Below, piece by piece: positions 23,345 through 33,346 of a stretch of DNA of 64,000 nt. The DNA is taken from assembly GCA_020152595.1 (NCBI GenBank), contig JAIGNY010001829.1, forward strand, positions 248,001-312,000. The letters run 5' to 3'. Position 1 is the first letter of the stretch, and each line of letters opens with the position of its first letter. The position numbers and the translations under genes are program-made. Origin of the DNA: Chiridota heheva (lineage: Eukaryota > Echinodermata > Holothuroidea > Apodida > Chiridotidae). A model generated the notes under the pieces. That model was not told where the DNA came from. It saw nothing but the letters and a program-made list of their open reading frames with translations, and ran no database searches.

Positions 23345-23909
23345 GTCCATATGTAAGCAATTTTTTCATGATTTTCTTTTTGATATACTTGGCGGCCATT
23401 TTGGATGCCATACTGGCCGCCATATTGGATTTTGAACATGGCAAAGTTATGCAAAAATATAAATATGGTTGCAAGTGTTCACAACACCTTCTAGAATAAT
23501 ATTTTGAGGTTTCTTTTCAATGATAATTATTGTTTATGGCCAATAACTTTTTGATTTTTTTTAATTTTACCATTTTGACGCCATTTTGGACGCCATCTTG
23601 GCCGCCATATTGGATTAGGAACATGGCAAAAATATGAATATGGTTGCAAGTGCTCCAAAAAGCTTCTAGAACAATATTTTGAGGTTTCCTTTCAATAAAA
23701 ATTATTATTTATGGCCAATATATGACTTTTTATAGAATTTTACCATTTTGGACGCCATATTGACGCCATTTTGGACGCCATCTTGAATATCGCCAGAGTG
23801 CCGAGATTTTTTTTTGTTAACATCTTAAATGTGTTTTAGGACCATAAAAAGAAGCTAAAAAGTTGGTTTGGAAGAGTCCTGGGGGTACATTAACCACCCG
23901 TATATACCC
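23345..23909. repeat. Right terminal inverted repeat with subrepeats
   Basis: Inverted counterpart of the left end, with about three subunits marked by GCCGCCATATTG at 23416 and 23601 and GACGCCAT words at 23590-23790. It ends CCCGTATATACCC at 23909, and GAC follows at 23910-23912. Confidence 0.75.
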
Positions 23910-23912
23910 GAC
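23910..23912. repeat. Target-site duplication GAC (right)
   Basis: Matches GAC at 18730-18732. The flanking DNA on either side shows no other similarity. Confidence 0.6.
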
Positions 23913-24562
23913 TATTATGTATTAGGGATTGCGTCTACTAGGCTGGGGCTAGTTGGGAGAAGTCAGTCATAGGAGGGATTGCGAGGAAGGGAAGGGGAGG
24001 TAACATGCATAGGCAGCGATCCTTGATAGACGGAGGGACATAGGTGAAGGTTATGTCCCTAAATAACTTTGTTGATGTACAAATATCATTATGTCTTCCC
24101 TAAAAAATAAAGCTTTTAATATATAAAGCATTTAACTGGCTACACCACTGTCTGTTTTCACCCCCCCCCCCCCCCTCCTCCCTCTCCCATATTAAAAAGA
24201 AATCGCCGTTACTTTTAATATACTAGGTGTAGGCAGGGTCACCTCTCGGGGGCATTTCCCGGTTAAAAGATAAATTATTGCACTGAAATTAAGTTTCCAG
24301 CATCAAACGTTGCCATTTTAGGGAAATTAGATTCATTTTCGGGAAATGTTGCTGAATGCTACCCAAATTTTTGCTGATTTTACCAATTGTTTTTGCCATT
24401 TTTTGAATTTGATGTTAATAATTGCACAATTTTTCCTCCCGATTGGGAAACTTAAAAGCCATTTTGCCATTATTTTCAATTTTATCTTAATAATTGCTCA
24501 ATTTTACCTCCGGAAGGCTTGAATCGAGGAGCTGATATATTCTTTCCGTGGGGAAAATTCAC
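23913..24562. other. Gene-free flank of the transposon
   Basis: Contains a 14-base C run near 24162 and AT-rich DNA with TTTTTGCCATTTT-like words at 24370-24480. No gene is seen. Confidence 0.5.
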
Positions 24563-25093
24563 CATAAGAGGACTTCAAAAGAAACAAAATGGTTAGGAAA
24601 GCATCCAAATATCTTATTCCGTTAAGGAGATATCTAAATTTAAAGTTTGGTATCATTTCTGTACAAACAACTGAAATCAGACTAGTTGTGATGTCACAGC
24701 TTCAGATTCCTCAAAATCTTTATGAATTTTAAAGAAAGATTTATATATTTTTTTACTATTTCAATCATTTTCCCTCTAATTTTCTTCAGGTGGTATATTA
24801 TAAATACCCTTCCTAGATTCAGTTTTACTACTTTTTTGACATATCTCATGGTTTTTAAGCCACAAAATCGCAGAACAAAATATGATAGAATACATAAAGA
24901 CTTTGAGGAATCTGAGGCTATGACATCACAACTACTCTGATTTCAGTCGTTTCTACACAAATTATACTAAACTTTAAGTTTAAATATCTCCTTAACGGAT
25001 TAAATTTTTGAATGCTTTCTTCACCATTTTCTTTCTTTTGAAGTCCTCTTTTATATAAAATAAACATGCTTGACCATTGAACTAATCCTTTGA
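24563..25093. mobile_element. MITE family C, copy with eroded left end
   Basis: Internal blocks GAGGACTTCAAAAGAAAC, TATCTTATTCCGTTAAGG and TGATGTCACAGC in one arm recur inverted in the other (GATGTCATAGCC region, CTTAACGGATTAAA, CTTTTGAAGTCCTC). The right terminus is GACCATTGAACTAATCCT followed by TTGA, a decayed TTAA. The left ~50 bp including the terminus is missing. Confidence 0.65.
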
Positions 25094-25458
25094 CACCGCG
25101 TACCGAGGCTATTTCGAAACAGTTTTTTCGTGAAATCAATCGCGAATCGATACGAAAATCGTTGGTTATACAATAGAACTTTACAGTGAAGCACTAAACA
25201 GGCCTAATATCACATTGTATAACCTTGGTAAGACCATTGTCGGACAAATTGTTGCCTTGGTCAGACCATTGTTGGACAATTTTGATCCCCGACCATGGTC
25301 GGAATGCCATCGGGGCGGTTCCGCCGCCTATGCCTTTGGGGATGAGAACGACATATTTCAGAAAGTCATGCATATAATGACAAGACTTTATTCCATCCAA
25401 AGCCCTTGTCCAAAGCTCTCCATGTAATAATCAATACTTAGCTCTATAACGAGCAATA

Positions 25459-25727
25459 TTAAAGGAAAGGTATCGTTCTATCAATAAACTCAGAAGTCAA
25501 CGCCGCCGAGCTGATAACGTCACTTCCGGTTTTCCTTATTGATTGCGAGAAATCTGGGATGTTTTCGATAACAGGTGTAGGCCTCTATGTTCAGTACGGC
25601 GAAAGTGTGATCGATAACATCGCCGATTTCTCGCGATCAATAGATAAAGTTGGAAACCGGAAGTGATGTTTCTAGCACGGCGGCGTTCGTCTCTGAACGT
25701 ATTTATGGCACGATTCCTTTCCTTTAA
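25459..25727. mobile_element. MITE family I (TTAA-flanked) carrying ETS/CRE-like sites
   Basis: TTAA-AGGAAAGGTATCGT at the left and ACGATTCCTTTCCT-TTAA at the right bound a 261-bp palindromic element. Its arms also match internally: CGCCGCCGAGC against CACGGCGGCG, CGTCACTTCCGGTTTTCC against GGAAACCGGAAGTGATG, and GATTGCGAGAAATC against GATTTCTCGCGATC. Each arm carries a CCGGAAGTGA(C/T)G composite that matches ETS and CREB-type binding sites. It is non-coding. Confidence 0.8.
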
Positions 25728-26079
25728 AATTTAAGTTGGCTGAAAAACGTTGAAAGAGTTTTTGAGGTGCATGTCATCTAAATGGTTTAAGTCCCTCCAG
25801 AAAAGGATACCCCCTCCCCCCATCCTCGCGCTTAAGAAAGGTTGGTGGTTTCTCCCTAGACACACATTTGAAGGTCTAAACAGTATACTATTTGATAAAC
25901 CTGTACTCAATATTTTCTGACTGTATGCACATGTTTCAAACACAAAACGGAATGAAACATGTAATATAAACTATCAGATATCACATGCATGGTATTCTTC
26001 AGAGAAAATTTTCCTCATCAGCTATAAGAGCAGGAAAGTCAAAAGAAACAAAATACAAATTAATAGAAAGAAAAGGTCT
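25728..26079. other. Short gene-free stretch
   Basis: No feature is recognised. The 3' end of the reverse-strand CR1 copy begins near 26080. Confidence 0.5.
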
Positions 26080-27637
26080 TAACATAACATAACAAAACAG
26101 AACAAGATTACGGGCTAAGAAGGGTTAGTCACCTTATAAAAATCCCAAAGTAACGCCAACACCATCACAAAAAAATAAATAAAAGACGCCCTGAGTTAAT
26201 AAAGAACTTATCAATGTTGACATTGAAATTTAGAACAGAATTGGAGCTAACTACCCATTTGGAAAAACCATTCCACTTACTAACAACTTTTGCGAAAAGC
26301 TAAAACACCGAATATTTATCCGTGAGAACTATTTAGTCAACTTCAAACTGTTACCACGTATCACGTGAGTATTAGCTGAAACATGCAAGAGCAAGAAATA
26401 ACAGGAAGTCAAAGCATCGCTACCAGGTGGGAATTTAAAAACCTTAGTTATATCGCCACGTACTCTTCTCAACTCAAGCGTGGTCAACCAAGAATTCGCA
26501 ACTTAGATTCATAAGAGAGATTCCTTACTTAGGGAAAAAGTCTAGTGGCTCTTCGTTAAACCTGCTGCAAAATTAACTTATCCTTCTCATAAAAGGGACT
26601 CCAAGCCTGAATAGCATACTCAAGATGAGGCCTGATTAACTGCTTATACAAATTAAAAACAATCTCTCTACCAAGAAAACACAAATTTCTTTTAATCACA
26701 CAGTTGAACAAAGCATCATATTTGCCTTTGTAGCTGCTGAAGCACACTGTTTGGAAGGCTTCAGATTGCTAGTAATGACAACACCTAAATCCTTTTCTTG
26801 ATCAACACAATCAAGATTTGAATCATTCATGAAGTAATCAAAAGCCAAATTGCTCTGACCAAAATGAATAACTTTGCATTCATCAACATTGAATGACATT
26901 TGCCACGTTTGGGGCCAAGAAACTAACTTATCCAGATCAGTTGGCAACAGTGAAGAATCCTTAACATCATCCACAATCCTGTACAGCTTAATGTCATCAG
27001 CAAATTTACAAATCCTGGAGCCAAGGGAAACATCAATATCATTAATTAAGATAAAGAAAAGAAGCGGACCCAACACAGAACCCCGAGGAACACCACTTGG
27101 AACCTTCTTCCATGGAGATACTTCACCATTAACAACAACTCTTTGTGACCTGTCAACTAACCAAGAATTTATCCAACTGGCACACTTTTCCTCCACACCA
27201 AGTGCTCTTGTTTTTATCATGAGCCTGTGTAACGGAACCTTATAAAATCCTTTTTGGAAGTCTAAGTAGATAACATCCACAATATGACCAGTATTAACTA
27301 GTTTAGTAACATCATCAAGAAACTCTAATAAATTAAAAACACTTGACCTCTTAGGTAAGAACCCATGCTGGGACAAATTCAACAAAGCATTGACCAGTAA
27401 ATGATCTAGTACAACATCCTTAACAATGGACTTCATGACCTTGCACACAACACTAGTAAGACTCACAGGCCTATAGTTACAGGGCAAACTGTGGTTAAAT
27501 AGGAGTGACATTAGCAATTCTCAAATCACTAGGAACAACACCAACATCAAAGCACTTTGAGAAGATAATACTCAAGGGAACAGAAAGAACATCAGAACAC
27601 TCACGTAAGACAGCAGGATGTATACCATCTGTATCGG
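26080..27637 (-). mobile_element. CR1-type retrotransposon fragment, minus strand
   Basis: Read on the minus strand from 27637: PDTDGIHPAVLRECSDVL, VPSDLRIANVTPI, a shift, then CNYRPVSLTSVVCKVMKS, HGFLPKRSSVFNLLEFLD, VIYLDFQKGF, GVPRGSVLGPLLFFILIND and the catalytic KFADDIKLYRIV. The C-terminal domain follows in pieces (RPHLEYAIQAWSP) and the copy ends near 26080 in GTTATGTTATG. These are the reverse transcriptase motifs of CR1 elements. It is 5'-truncated and carries several frameshifts and stops. It belongs to the same family as the + strand copy at 47105. Confidence 0.85.
26696..27517 (-). pseudogene. CR1 reverse transcriptase core, longest intact piece
   Basis: Uninterrupted for about 270 residues from the YRPVSLTS box through LDFQKGF, RGSVLGPLLF, FADD and the KDLGVVI thumb block. 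The active-site pair FADD is intact. Loss of the 5' endonuclease and the downstream shifts mean no complete protein. Confidence 0.85.
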
Positions 27638-27785
27638 GTGTTTTTTTGTTTTTGTTTTTGGTGGAAAGGGGGGAGGGGGTCTGTTTGACTTCATTCAGTC
27701 AATGAAGATAAAAGTTAAAGCCTAAGAGCACTCGACCGAGCGAATTCAGTCAAATAATGAATGAGTCTCAGGGAAGAGGAGTAGT

Positions 27786-27910
27786 ATATAGTGAGTGATG
27801 TGCTGATTGGGCACTAAAGGTTCGCTAGCGCTCACTTTTCCTCACCATCAGCAAAGTTCTCGCCACTACAGCAAAGTAGTGCCCAATCAGCACATAACTC
27901 ACCATATACT
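27786..27910. repeat. Short inverted repeat (fold-back)
   Basis: GTGCTGATTGGGCACTA near 27800 pairs with TAGTGCCCAATCAGCAC near 27880-27895, separated by about 60 bp. The outer flanks (GTGAGTGATG / CATAACTCAC) extend the match. It is probably a small element or fossil terminus. Confidence 0.65.
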
Positions 27911-28142
27911 TACTAAAAGGGTCTTATCCGGAGAAGATTCACTGATTACCACATTCGAAAACCAGTTGGGGATCTTATATTTTGTATGAAGGAGGGGGAC
28001 TTTTGACTATTTAATTTGAAAGTGTTTTCAAGCAATAGATTATGATAGGCTGCCGATTTCTAAAACTCAATAAAGAAAATGGCAATTTCCATTTGCAATC
28101 AAAATTATATAGTTCATGTTGCCAAGTTCATCTTGACAAATA

Positions 28143-30115
28143 TACAGAGGTGGCGGATCGGAAGATGTTTGAATCTGGGGGCACAACCGCACAGGATTTG
28201 ATGGGAACTTTCAGACTGATGTAATTTGAAAGCATGTACGACATCATCGTAGCTCCATGTAATTTGTGTCCTTATACCCCCTCCACCATAATTTTTTTCA
28301 ACTTTTATTGGTCCGAAATTTACTGGTGATTTATTCTTTAAAGGATTAGTTCAGTGGTCATGAAGTGTACCTTATATGAAAAAGAACTTTAAACGAAACA
28401 AACTGGTGAAAAATCAAAATTCAAAAATCTCATTCCGTTAAGAAGATGTTCAAGTTTAAAGCTCTGTCTTATCTTTGTAGAAATGACTGGTGTAGTAAGT
28501 CTACTATAGAAGGTTGGCGCCCTTAACCTCAAACTCTTAACAAATGTTAATGTATTGTAAAGAAAATATATATATTTCTTTTCATATTTCAATTACTTTC
28601 CATCAGACTTTTTTCAGGTGGTAAATAATCCTTTTTCCTGACATATCCAATGGTTTTTAAGCCACAAAATCAAAGGACAAAAATGATGCAATATATAAGG
28701 ACTTTGAGGAATCTCAGGCAGTGACGTCAAACCAGTCTAATTTCAGTCGTTTCTACACAAATGTTACCAAACTTTAAACTTAAATATCACCTTAACGGAA
28801 TAAGCTATTTGAATGCTTTCTTCACCATTTTGTTTCTTTCAAAGTCCTCTTTCATTTAAGATGGGCTTGTTTGACCCCTGAACTAATCCTTTAAATTTGA
28901 AGCCACTTTATCTAGAACCAAACTTTGGGAACAATTTTTACGAATATTAAAAAAAAAAAAAAAAATGGAAAATGATAGAAATCGAAATCTAAAAGATTTA
29001 CTAATCAATTCGGAATTGTTGGTGTCCCAAACTTTGTTAAAAGCAAATAAAGGGCCCTTAAAATGGATTTTCATCATTTTCTCAGTTGCAAAATCAATTC
29101 AACTCGATATATCACTACATATTAGACAAGCTATAGCCTAAAGTAACAATCGGTCGTCAACGTGTCATCAGTGGTAAGGGTACCCATTGTAAGTTTAAAT
29201 TAAAGGTGGCCCACTATTGAGTGAAATTTGGATATAGCTTGTATAGCAAGTGTTTGTTTTACTTTCTTCAATCTGTCCATAAAAAGATACGTTATTATAA
29301 GAGGACTTACTTTTAAGTTGAACTTTGTAAAGGTGAAAAGGGCACGTCAGTGTATGAAAAGGGCCTGGGTCCAGGTCCGTATTTCCTGAGGGAGGGACAG
29401 GAGGACTTGTCCCCATTTTCCGGCAAAATAAAAAAATACCACATAAGGTTTAAAAAACAAAACTAATGTCCTCTTTAGTTTGTGGAGAGAAAGTATGGTC
29501 CCATGTTCCCCTCCACAAATACGGCCCTCATATCGTACGTTTTGCCCTGGGTCCAATTTCAAATTCAAGATGCCTCACTAATAGAATTGAGGATAGCTCG
29601 CATACTCTAGTAAGGTCCTAACGAGTTTTTGCAAATCTTAAGGGGAAAAATAGAGGTAGGCAAATGTGAATAGTTTTGCAGAAGGGAAAAGAATGTATAG
29701 GGAAGTTTGGCCCAAAATTGTCGTTAGGGAAAATAGAAATAGAGTATATGCGCCCGAATCGCGTAATTTTTCAGTTTTAATCTCTTTTAGGTCGATATTT
29801 ATTATGTTACTTTCTTTGTTTGAAAAACAAGTGGTGTTATAAAATTTGGCCACCCTAAACGCTTTTTAATTTCATACTCCAGGATAGATGTTTACCTATG
29901 GTCCTTCTTCCCCACCACCATTCGTTTATTGAACAATCTCACTGAGGTTTTTGTGCTTTCTTCATCAACAGACACCTTTCGTTCCCAGCCTCGGCCAATG
30001 GATGCTGCTTCCTGAAAGAGGGCAATTTTTCCTCTGAAAAAGAGTATTTTTTAACTTTTGTGAAAAGTTTTGAGGGTGAGGGCACCTTCCCCAGTGCCCC
30101 CGGTTTCGCCGCCCA
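28143..30115 (+). mobile_element. Dispersed repeat family H, copy 2, split by MITE C
   Basis: Same block order as 17038-18312, with termini GGTGGCGGATCGG and GGTTTCGCCGCCC. A family C element interrupts it at 28338-28894. Without that insertion it is about 1.4 kb. No protein domain is recognised. Confidence 0.55.
28338..28894. mobile_element. MITE family C, complete copy (TTAA-flanked)
   Basis: TTAA-AGGATTAGTTCAGTGGTC at the left and GACCCCTGAACTAATCCT-TTAA at the right. The arms share TCCGTTAAG and CTTAACGGA blocks and an AATGACTGG / TCAGTCGTT pair. It lies inside family H, whose other copy at 17240-17300 runs across the same point without it. Confidence 0.8.
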
Positions 30116-30680
30116 AACATAACAATACTTTTTGCACGTGTATACTGAGACCTTAAAGTGTGTTACAGAAACATCTTATTGTATAGTTTAGGTTAAAGTA
30201 CCAGAAAATTTGATCTCTCATCCTTGGAGAATGGACTGGTGAGCCGGTGTGTACCCTGGCCTGGCCTCGCTTCAATAAGTACAATTCATATTATCACATA
30301 AATTAGTTTTGTTATGACATATTCTTGCAAGGCTGTGAACCAGATTTCAGTGACCATAATGTTTTAGAAAATCTCCTCCGTAAATAAAGTGTACGTGCGC
30401 CCTCTAGAGTGTTATTACCAGTATAAACAGCTTGTTACGGTTAGGTAACTAATTCCACGAAAAATAAACAGGGTTCACGTTCAATTACGCATTAGGCCTG
30501 TACACACAAGCAGTGCCAGACTGCACAGGACAACGGCGAAACTAAGCAGCTTCTGCATCGTTTTTGATCAAAGATGCAAGTTGATCATAGTGATTTTTTG
30601 TAGAATTACACTCTGCATGTCCGATTTTTTACTGGGCTACAACACTTTTCGCCGAAAATCGTCGTAGACTTTACAACAAC
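30116..30680 (+). promoter_or_regulatory. Upstream region of the GRXCR1-like gene
   Basis: Lies immediately 5' of the first coding exon. An in-frame TGA at 30591-30593 with no in-frame ATG before 30681 makes 30681 the first possible start. No clear TATA box or initiator can be assigned, so promoter function is positional inference only. Confidence 0.35.
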
Positions 30681-31019
30681 ATGGCAAATCACATTCATAA
30701 TTCCTCTCGCGTGATGAGGAATGGTGGAGGCAGCTTGAATACAATATCTGAAGGAGAAGTTTCGGACATGTCCGTCAAAACAAATGGAACCGTTTTAACA
30801 AATGGAGATATCAATGGAACAGATCACTATCACGTCAAACCTAGTCAAACTCCGCGATATGTAGATGAAAATAGGACTCTTCGATTTGTTGGAAGAAGAG
30901 GCTTAGCAATTGGGGATGGAGAAGACATCAAAAGTTCCAAAGGAACAGTTAGGGGAGTTGTGAATAGGGTCAGAGCTGGTATTGCAAATTTTGAATTTAA
31001 ACCCCTACATGAAGGACAG
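30681..31019 (+). CDS. GRXCR1: GRXCR1-like gene, coding exon 1
   Basis: Starts ATGGCAAATC in a good context (ACAACATGG) and encodes 113 residues. The first ~70 are polar and low-conservation. Residues ~64-72 hold RTLRFVGRRG, and ~84-100 hold SSKGTVRGVVNRVRAG, the GTVRGV-x-x-x-V-x-AG signature that precedes the glutaredoxin-like domain in vertebrate GRXCR1. The exon ends EGQ at 31019 in phase 0 before the donor GTAAAAGTG. Vertebrate GRXCR1 acts in hair-cell stereocilia and is tied to actin organisation and deafness; function here is only inferred from homology. Reading on past the donor reaches a stop within about 17 codons, which supports the splice. Confidence 0.8.
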
Positions 31020-33100
31020 GTAAAAGTGATGCCCTCAAAATGGAGTGCTTTAATTTTTGAGTTATATTTATAATTATGCAATTTCAGCATGTAGGCCTAA
31101 CGTTACAGTATGTATGAAAGTTTACCATTTTGTTGTCATCATGTTTCGTCTTGACTGGTTGAAGACCACTCTGGAAAACGTATTTAAGTAATCCAATTCT
31201 GGCATATTTTCCTTCGCAAATCATGTAAGATTATTTACCCTGCCCTTACCTTATGAAAATCAGCAGAAGTGGCTTATTTACTCGAATACAGTATCAAGTC
31301 TTCCAAGAATTAATTGGCTTAAAACTTTGGCAGAGGAAAAGCACATTTCTAGTATTCTTGAGGTTGGACATCTGGGAATGTTGTGGTGCATGGTGATGTA
31401 ACAATGCTTTTTTTATGATCTCAAACTACTGTCATTGTCAAAGGGGGAAACAAACAGTCAGTTATCATTGCAGTCAATGGGAGAAAAAGATTTTTTGTCA
31501 TTTTTCAACAAATACTGGACATAATTAATTTTTCTTCAAATATGTGTATTTCCCCAAGTATGTGCATTAGATAATAGTTTCCAACATATATGAGTACCAT
31601 TAATTTTTGCTGACTGGCTGAGTCGACACAAGTATTCATATAAAAATATCCATTGACTGTAATGATAAAGTTTCCCCTCCCACTTGGCAAAACTGTACTG
31701 AGCTTGTACATGGTTACATTAACTCCGACCACGAGAATGGGCTGAAGACTGCTTCTGCTTTGTACCGGTGTGGCTGCACAGTGCCAGTGATATAGATTTC
31801 AATTTCAAATTAAAGTCTTATTCTGTTTTGGGCATTCTGTAAAATTCTGTATTTGCTTTCTAAAGAAATCTAAGCTCCTATCTTTTACCCTATTAAGTGA
31901 ATTTTATATTTGTCAATTCCTTCATTCTCTCATTTTAATCTTTTGTAAGTATGTAAGATTTTGATTTTAACCTCTTTGGCATGAAATGCGAGGCAGCCAA
32001 ACATTGCAATTATTAATTTGTTGCAATTTAATGTAAAACTTTTTTCTAGAATACATACGGTAAGGGTACTTGTTATGATTTAGATAATTGTTTTAAGTAC
32101 AGTACAGCATTTAATTACATGTAAGTTGATCACTTAATATTTAATTTGTTTAGGATTGAAAACACATTTGGATAATTATATAAAACAGTAGAAACTGAAT
32201 TTTAGGTATTGTAACAAGTAATGATATGTCGTCTCATCAGTATTTGTCAAATAGATGTTTTTAAAGCTTTTAATTTAATGCAAGTTTAATTTGAAAAATC
32301 TTTGAGTCAGACATCTTTCCATTTTGCCCTCTTTTCATAATGCTGAATACCATAGGCCTATGTCATACTGTAAATTTGAAGAAAAAAATAATGGTTTTTA
32401 GTTTTTACATATTGAGTTATTCCAAACAGTTTGAAAATAAATTGACGAGAATATAATATAAACAAAACTGATCTCTCTCACCAGAAAAATACGAAAATTG
32501 ATATGTAAGCTGCAGTACAGTAATTTAACATGGCTTCATGGCTAAAATTCATATCAAATTGAAAAAGGGGATTTAATCAAACCTTATTACCAATTCACCA
32601 TAAACCCGCCCCATGATTCCCTAAATTTCCCAATCGTTTATCGTTATAGAAAAATTTCCTGAAAATTTCTTGAACTTCAAATCACCTTGAAAATACTGTA
32701 TGGTAGAGTTTTAATATTAATTAATTTTTAGACCACTTCATAGAAGCTTCCGATTTTATATATCTCTTTTAATATTGCAACAAGATTTTTAGATAAGATG
32801 AAATCAGATATAATTTACTTATAAAGCTTCCGTTCCGTAAAAAAATGTTCTAAAACGATGTTAAGATTGAATTATAAATCTTATGAAAAATAGTAAAGGA
32901 ATTATAATCAAAATAGCAAGAAATTGAAGCAAAGTGAAGATAAAGATAAATAATACAAGAGATCATAACTGTGCATCTTTTAATTGGTTTCAAAGTATTT
33001 TGAAATACGTTCTTTGCCATTTAAATAATCTGATGCAATGCATGCACATGATTGACCACTATAATAGCTTTATTTGTTGTAACATTTGATTTCTCAACAG
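31020..33100 (+). other. Intron 1 of the GRXCR1-like gene
   Basis: 2081 bp from donor GTAAAAG to acceptor TTTGATTTCTCAACAG. It is AT-rich, and I see no repeat with definable ends and no RNA gene. Confidence 0.75.
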
Positions 33101-33346
33101 AGACTCAGTGCACACATGGAAGAAGACGTCGGTAAAATAATCATATACACCACAAGTATGCGCATCGTTAGACAAACCTTTGACGATTGCCAGATGGTTA
33201 GGAAACTGTTTCAGAATCATCGTGTCCGATATATTGAGAGGGATCTTTTTATGAATTCATCTTATCAAGAAGAATTGGTAGAGAAATTGGGAGACGGTCA
33301 TCCTGTAACGCTACCAATAGTATTTATTGATGGGGAACTGATTGGG
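33101..33346 (+). CDS. GRXCR1: GRXCR1-like gene, exon 2 (glutaredoxin-like domain)
   Basis: 82 codons in phase 0. Contains DVGKIIIYTTSMRIVRQTF, then CQMVRKLFQNHRVRYIERD and LPIVFIDGELIG. These are the first strand, the helix after the active site, the second strand and the cis-Pro strand of a glutaredoxin fold in GRXCR1 order. The active-site position reads TTSMRI, so the usual CxxC is absent; vertebrate GRXCR1 has a single Cys there (TTCLRV). A redox role is therefore unlikely. The exon ends ATTGGG before GTACGTAC at 33347. That donor sequence is repeated many times in the array that follows. Confidence 0.85.

Larger units (their letters stand above)
18733..23909 (+). mobile_element. TIR DNA transposon, 5.2 kb, possibly Academ-like
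   Basis: The two ends are inverted copies of one another: GGGTACATACGGG then CCAGGACTCTTCCAAACC at the left, and the reverse complement, GGTTTGGAAGAGTCCTGG up to CCCGTATATACCC, at the right. Similarity runs inward for several hundred bases. Between the ends lies one long, repeatedly frameshifted reading region on the + strand (19325-23239), and the duplication is GAC. The coding blocks match a large uncharacterised protein family scattered in repeat-like fashion through invertebrate genomes. A C-terminal nuclease-like domain with DSD, TGED and KGKGKK motifs resembles the XPG/PIN fold. Academ transposons are described as carrying an XPG nuclease and making 3-4-bp duplications, so I infer an Academ relative; other superfamilies are not excluded. 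Confidence 0.75.

Noticed and set aside
18733..23909. Host gene reading of the 19535-23239 region
   Set aside because: Five frameshifts, TIRs with a GAC duplication and lack of introns show a dead transposon and not a host gene.
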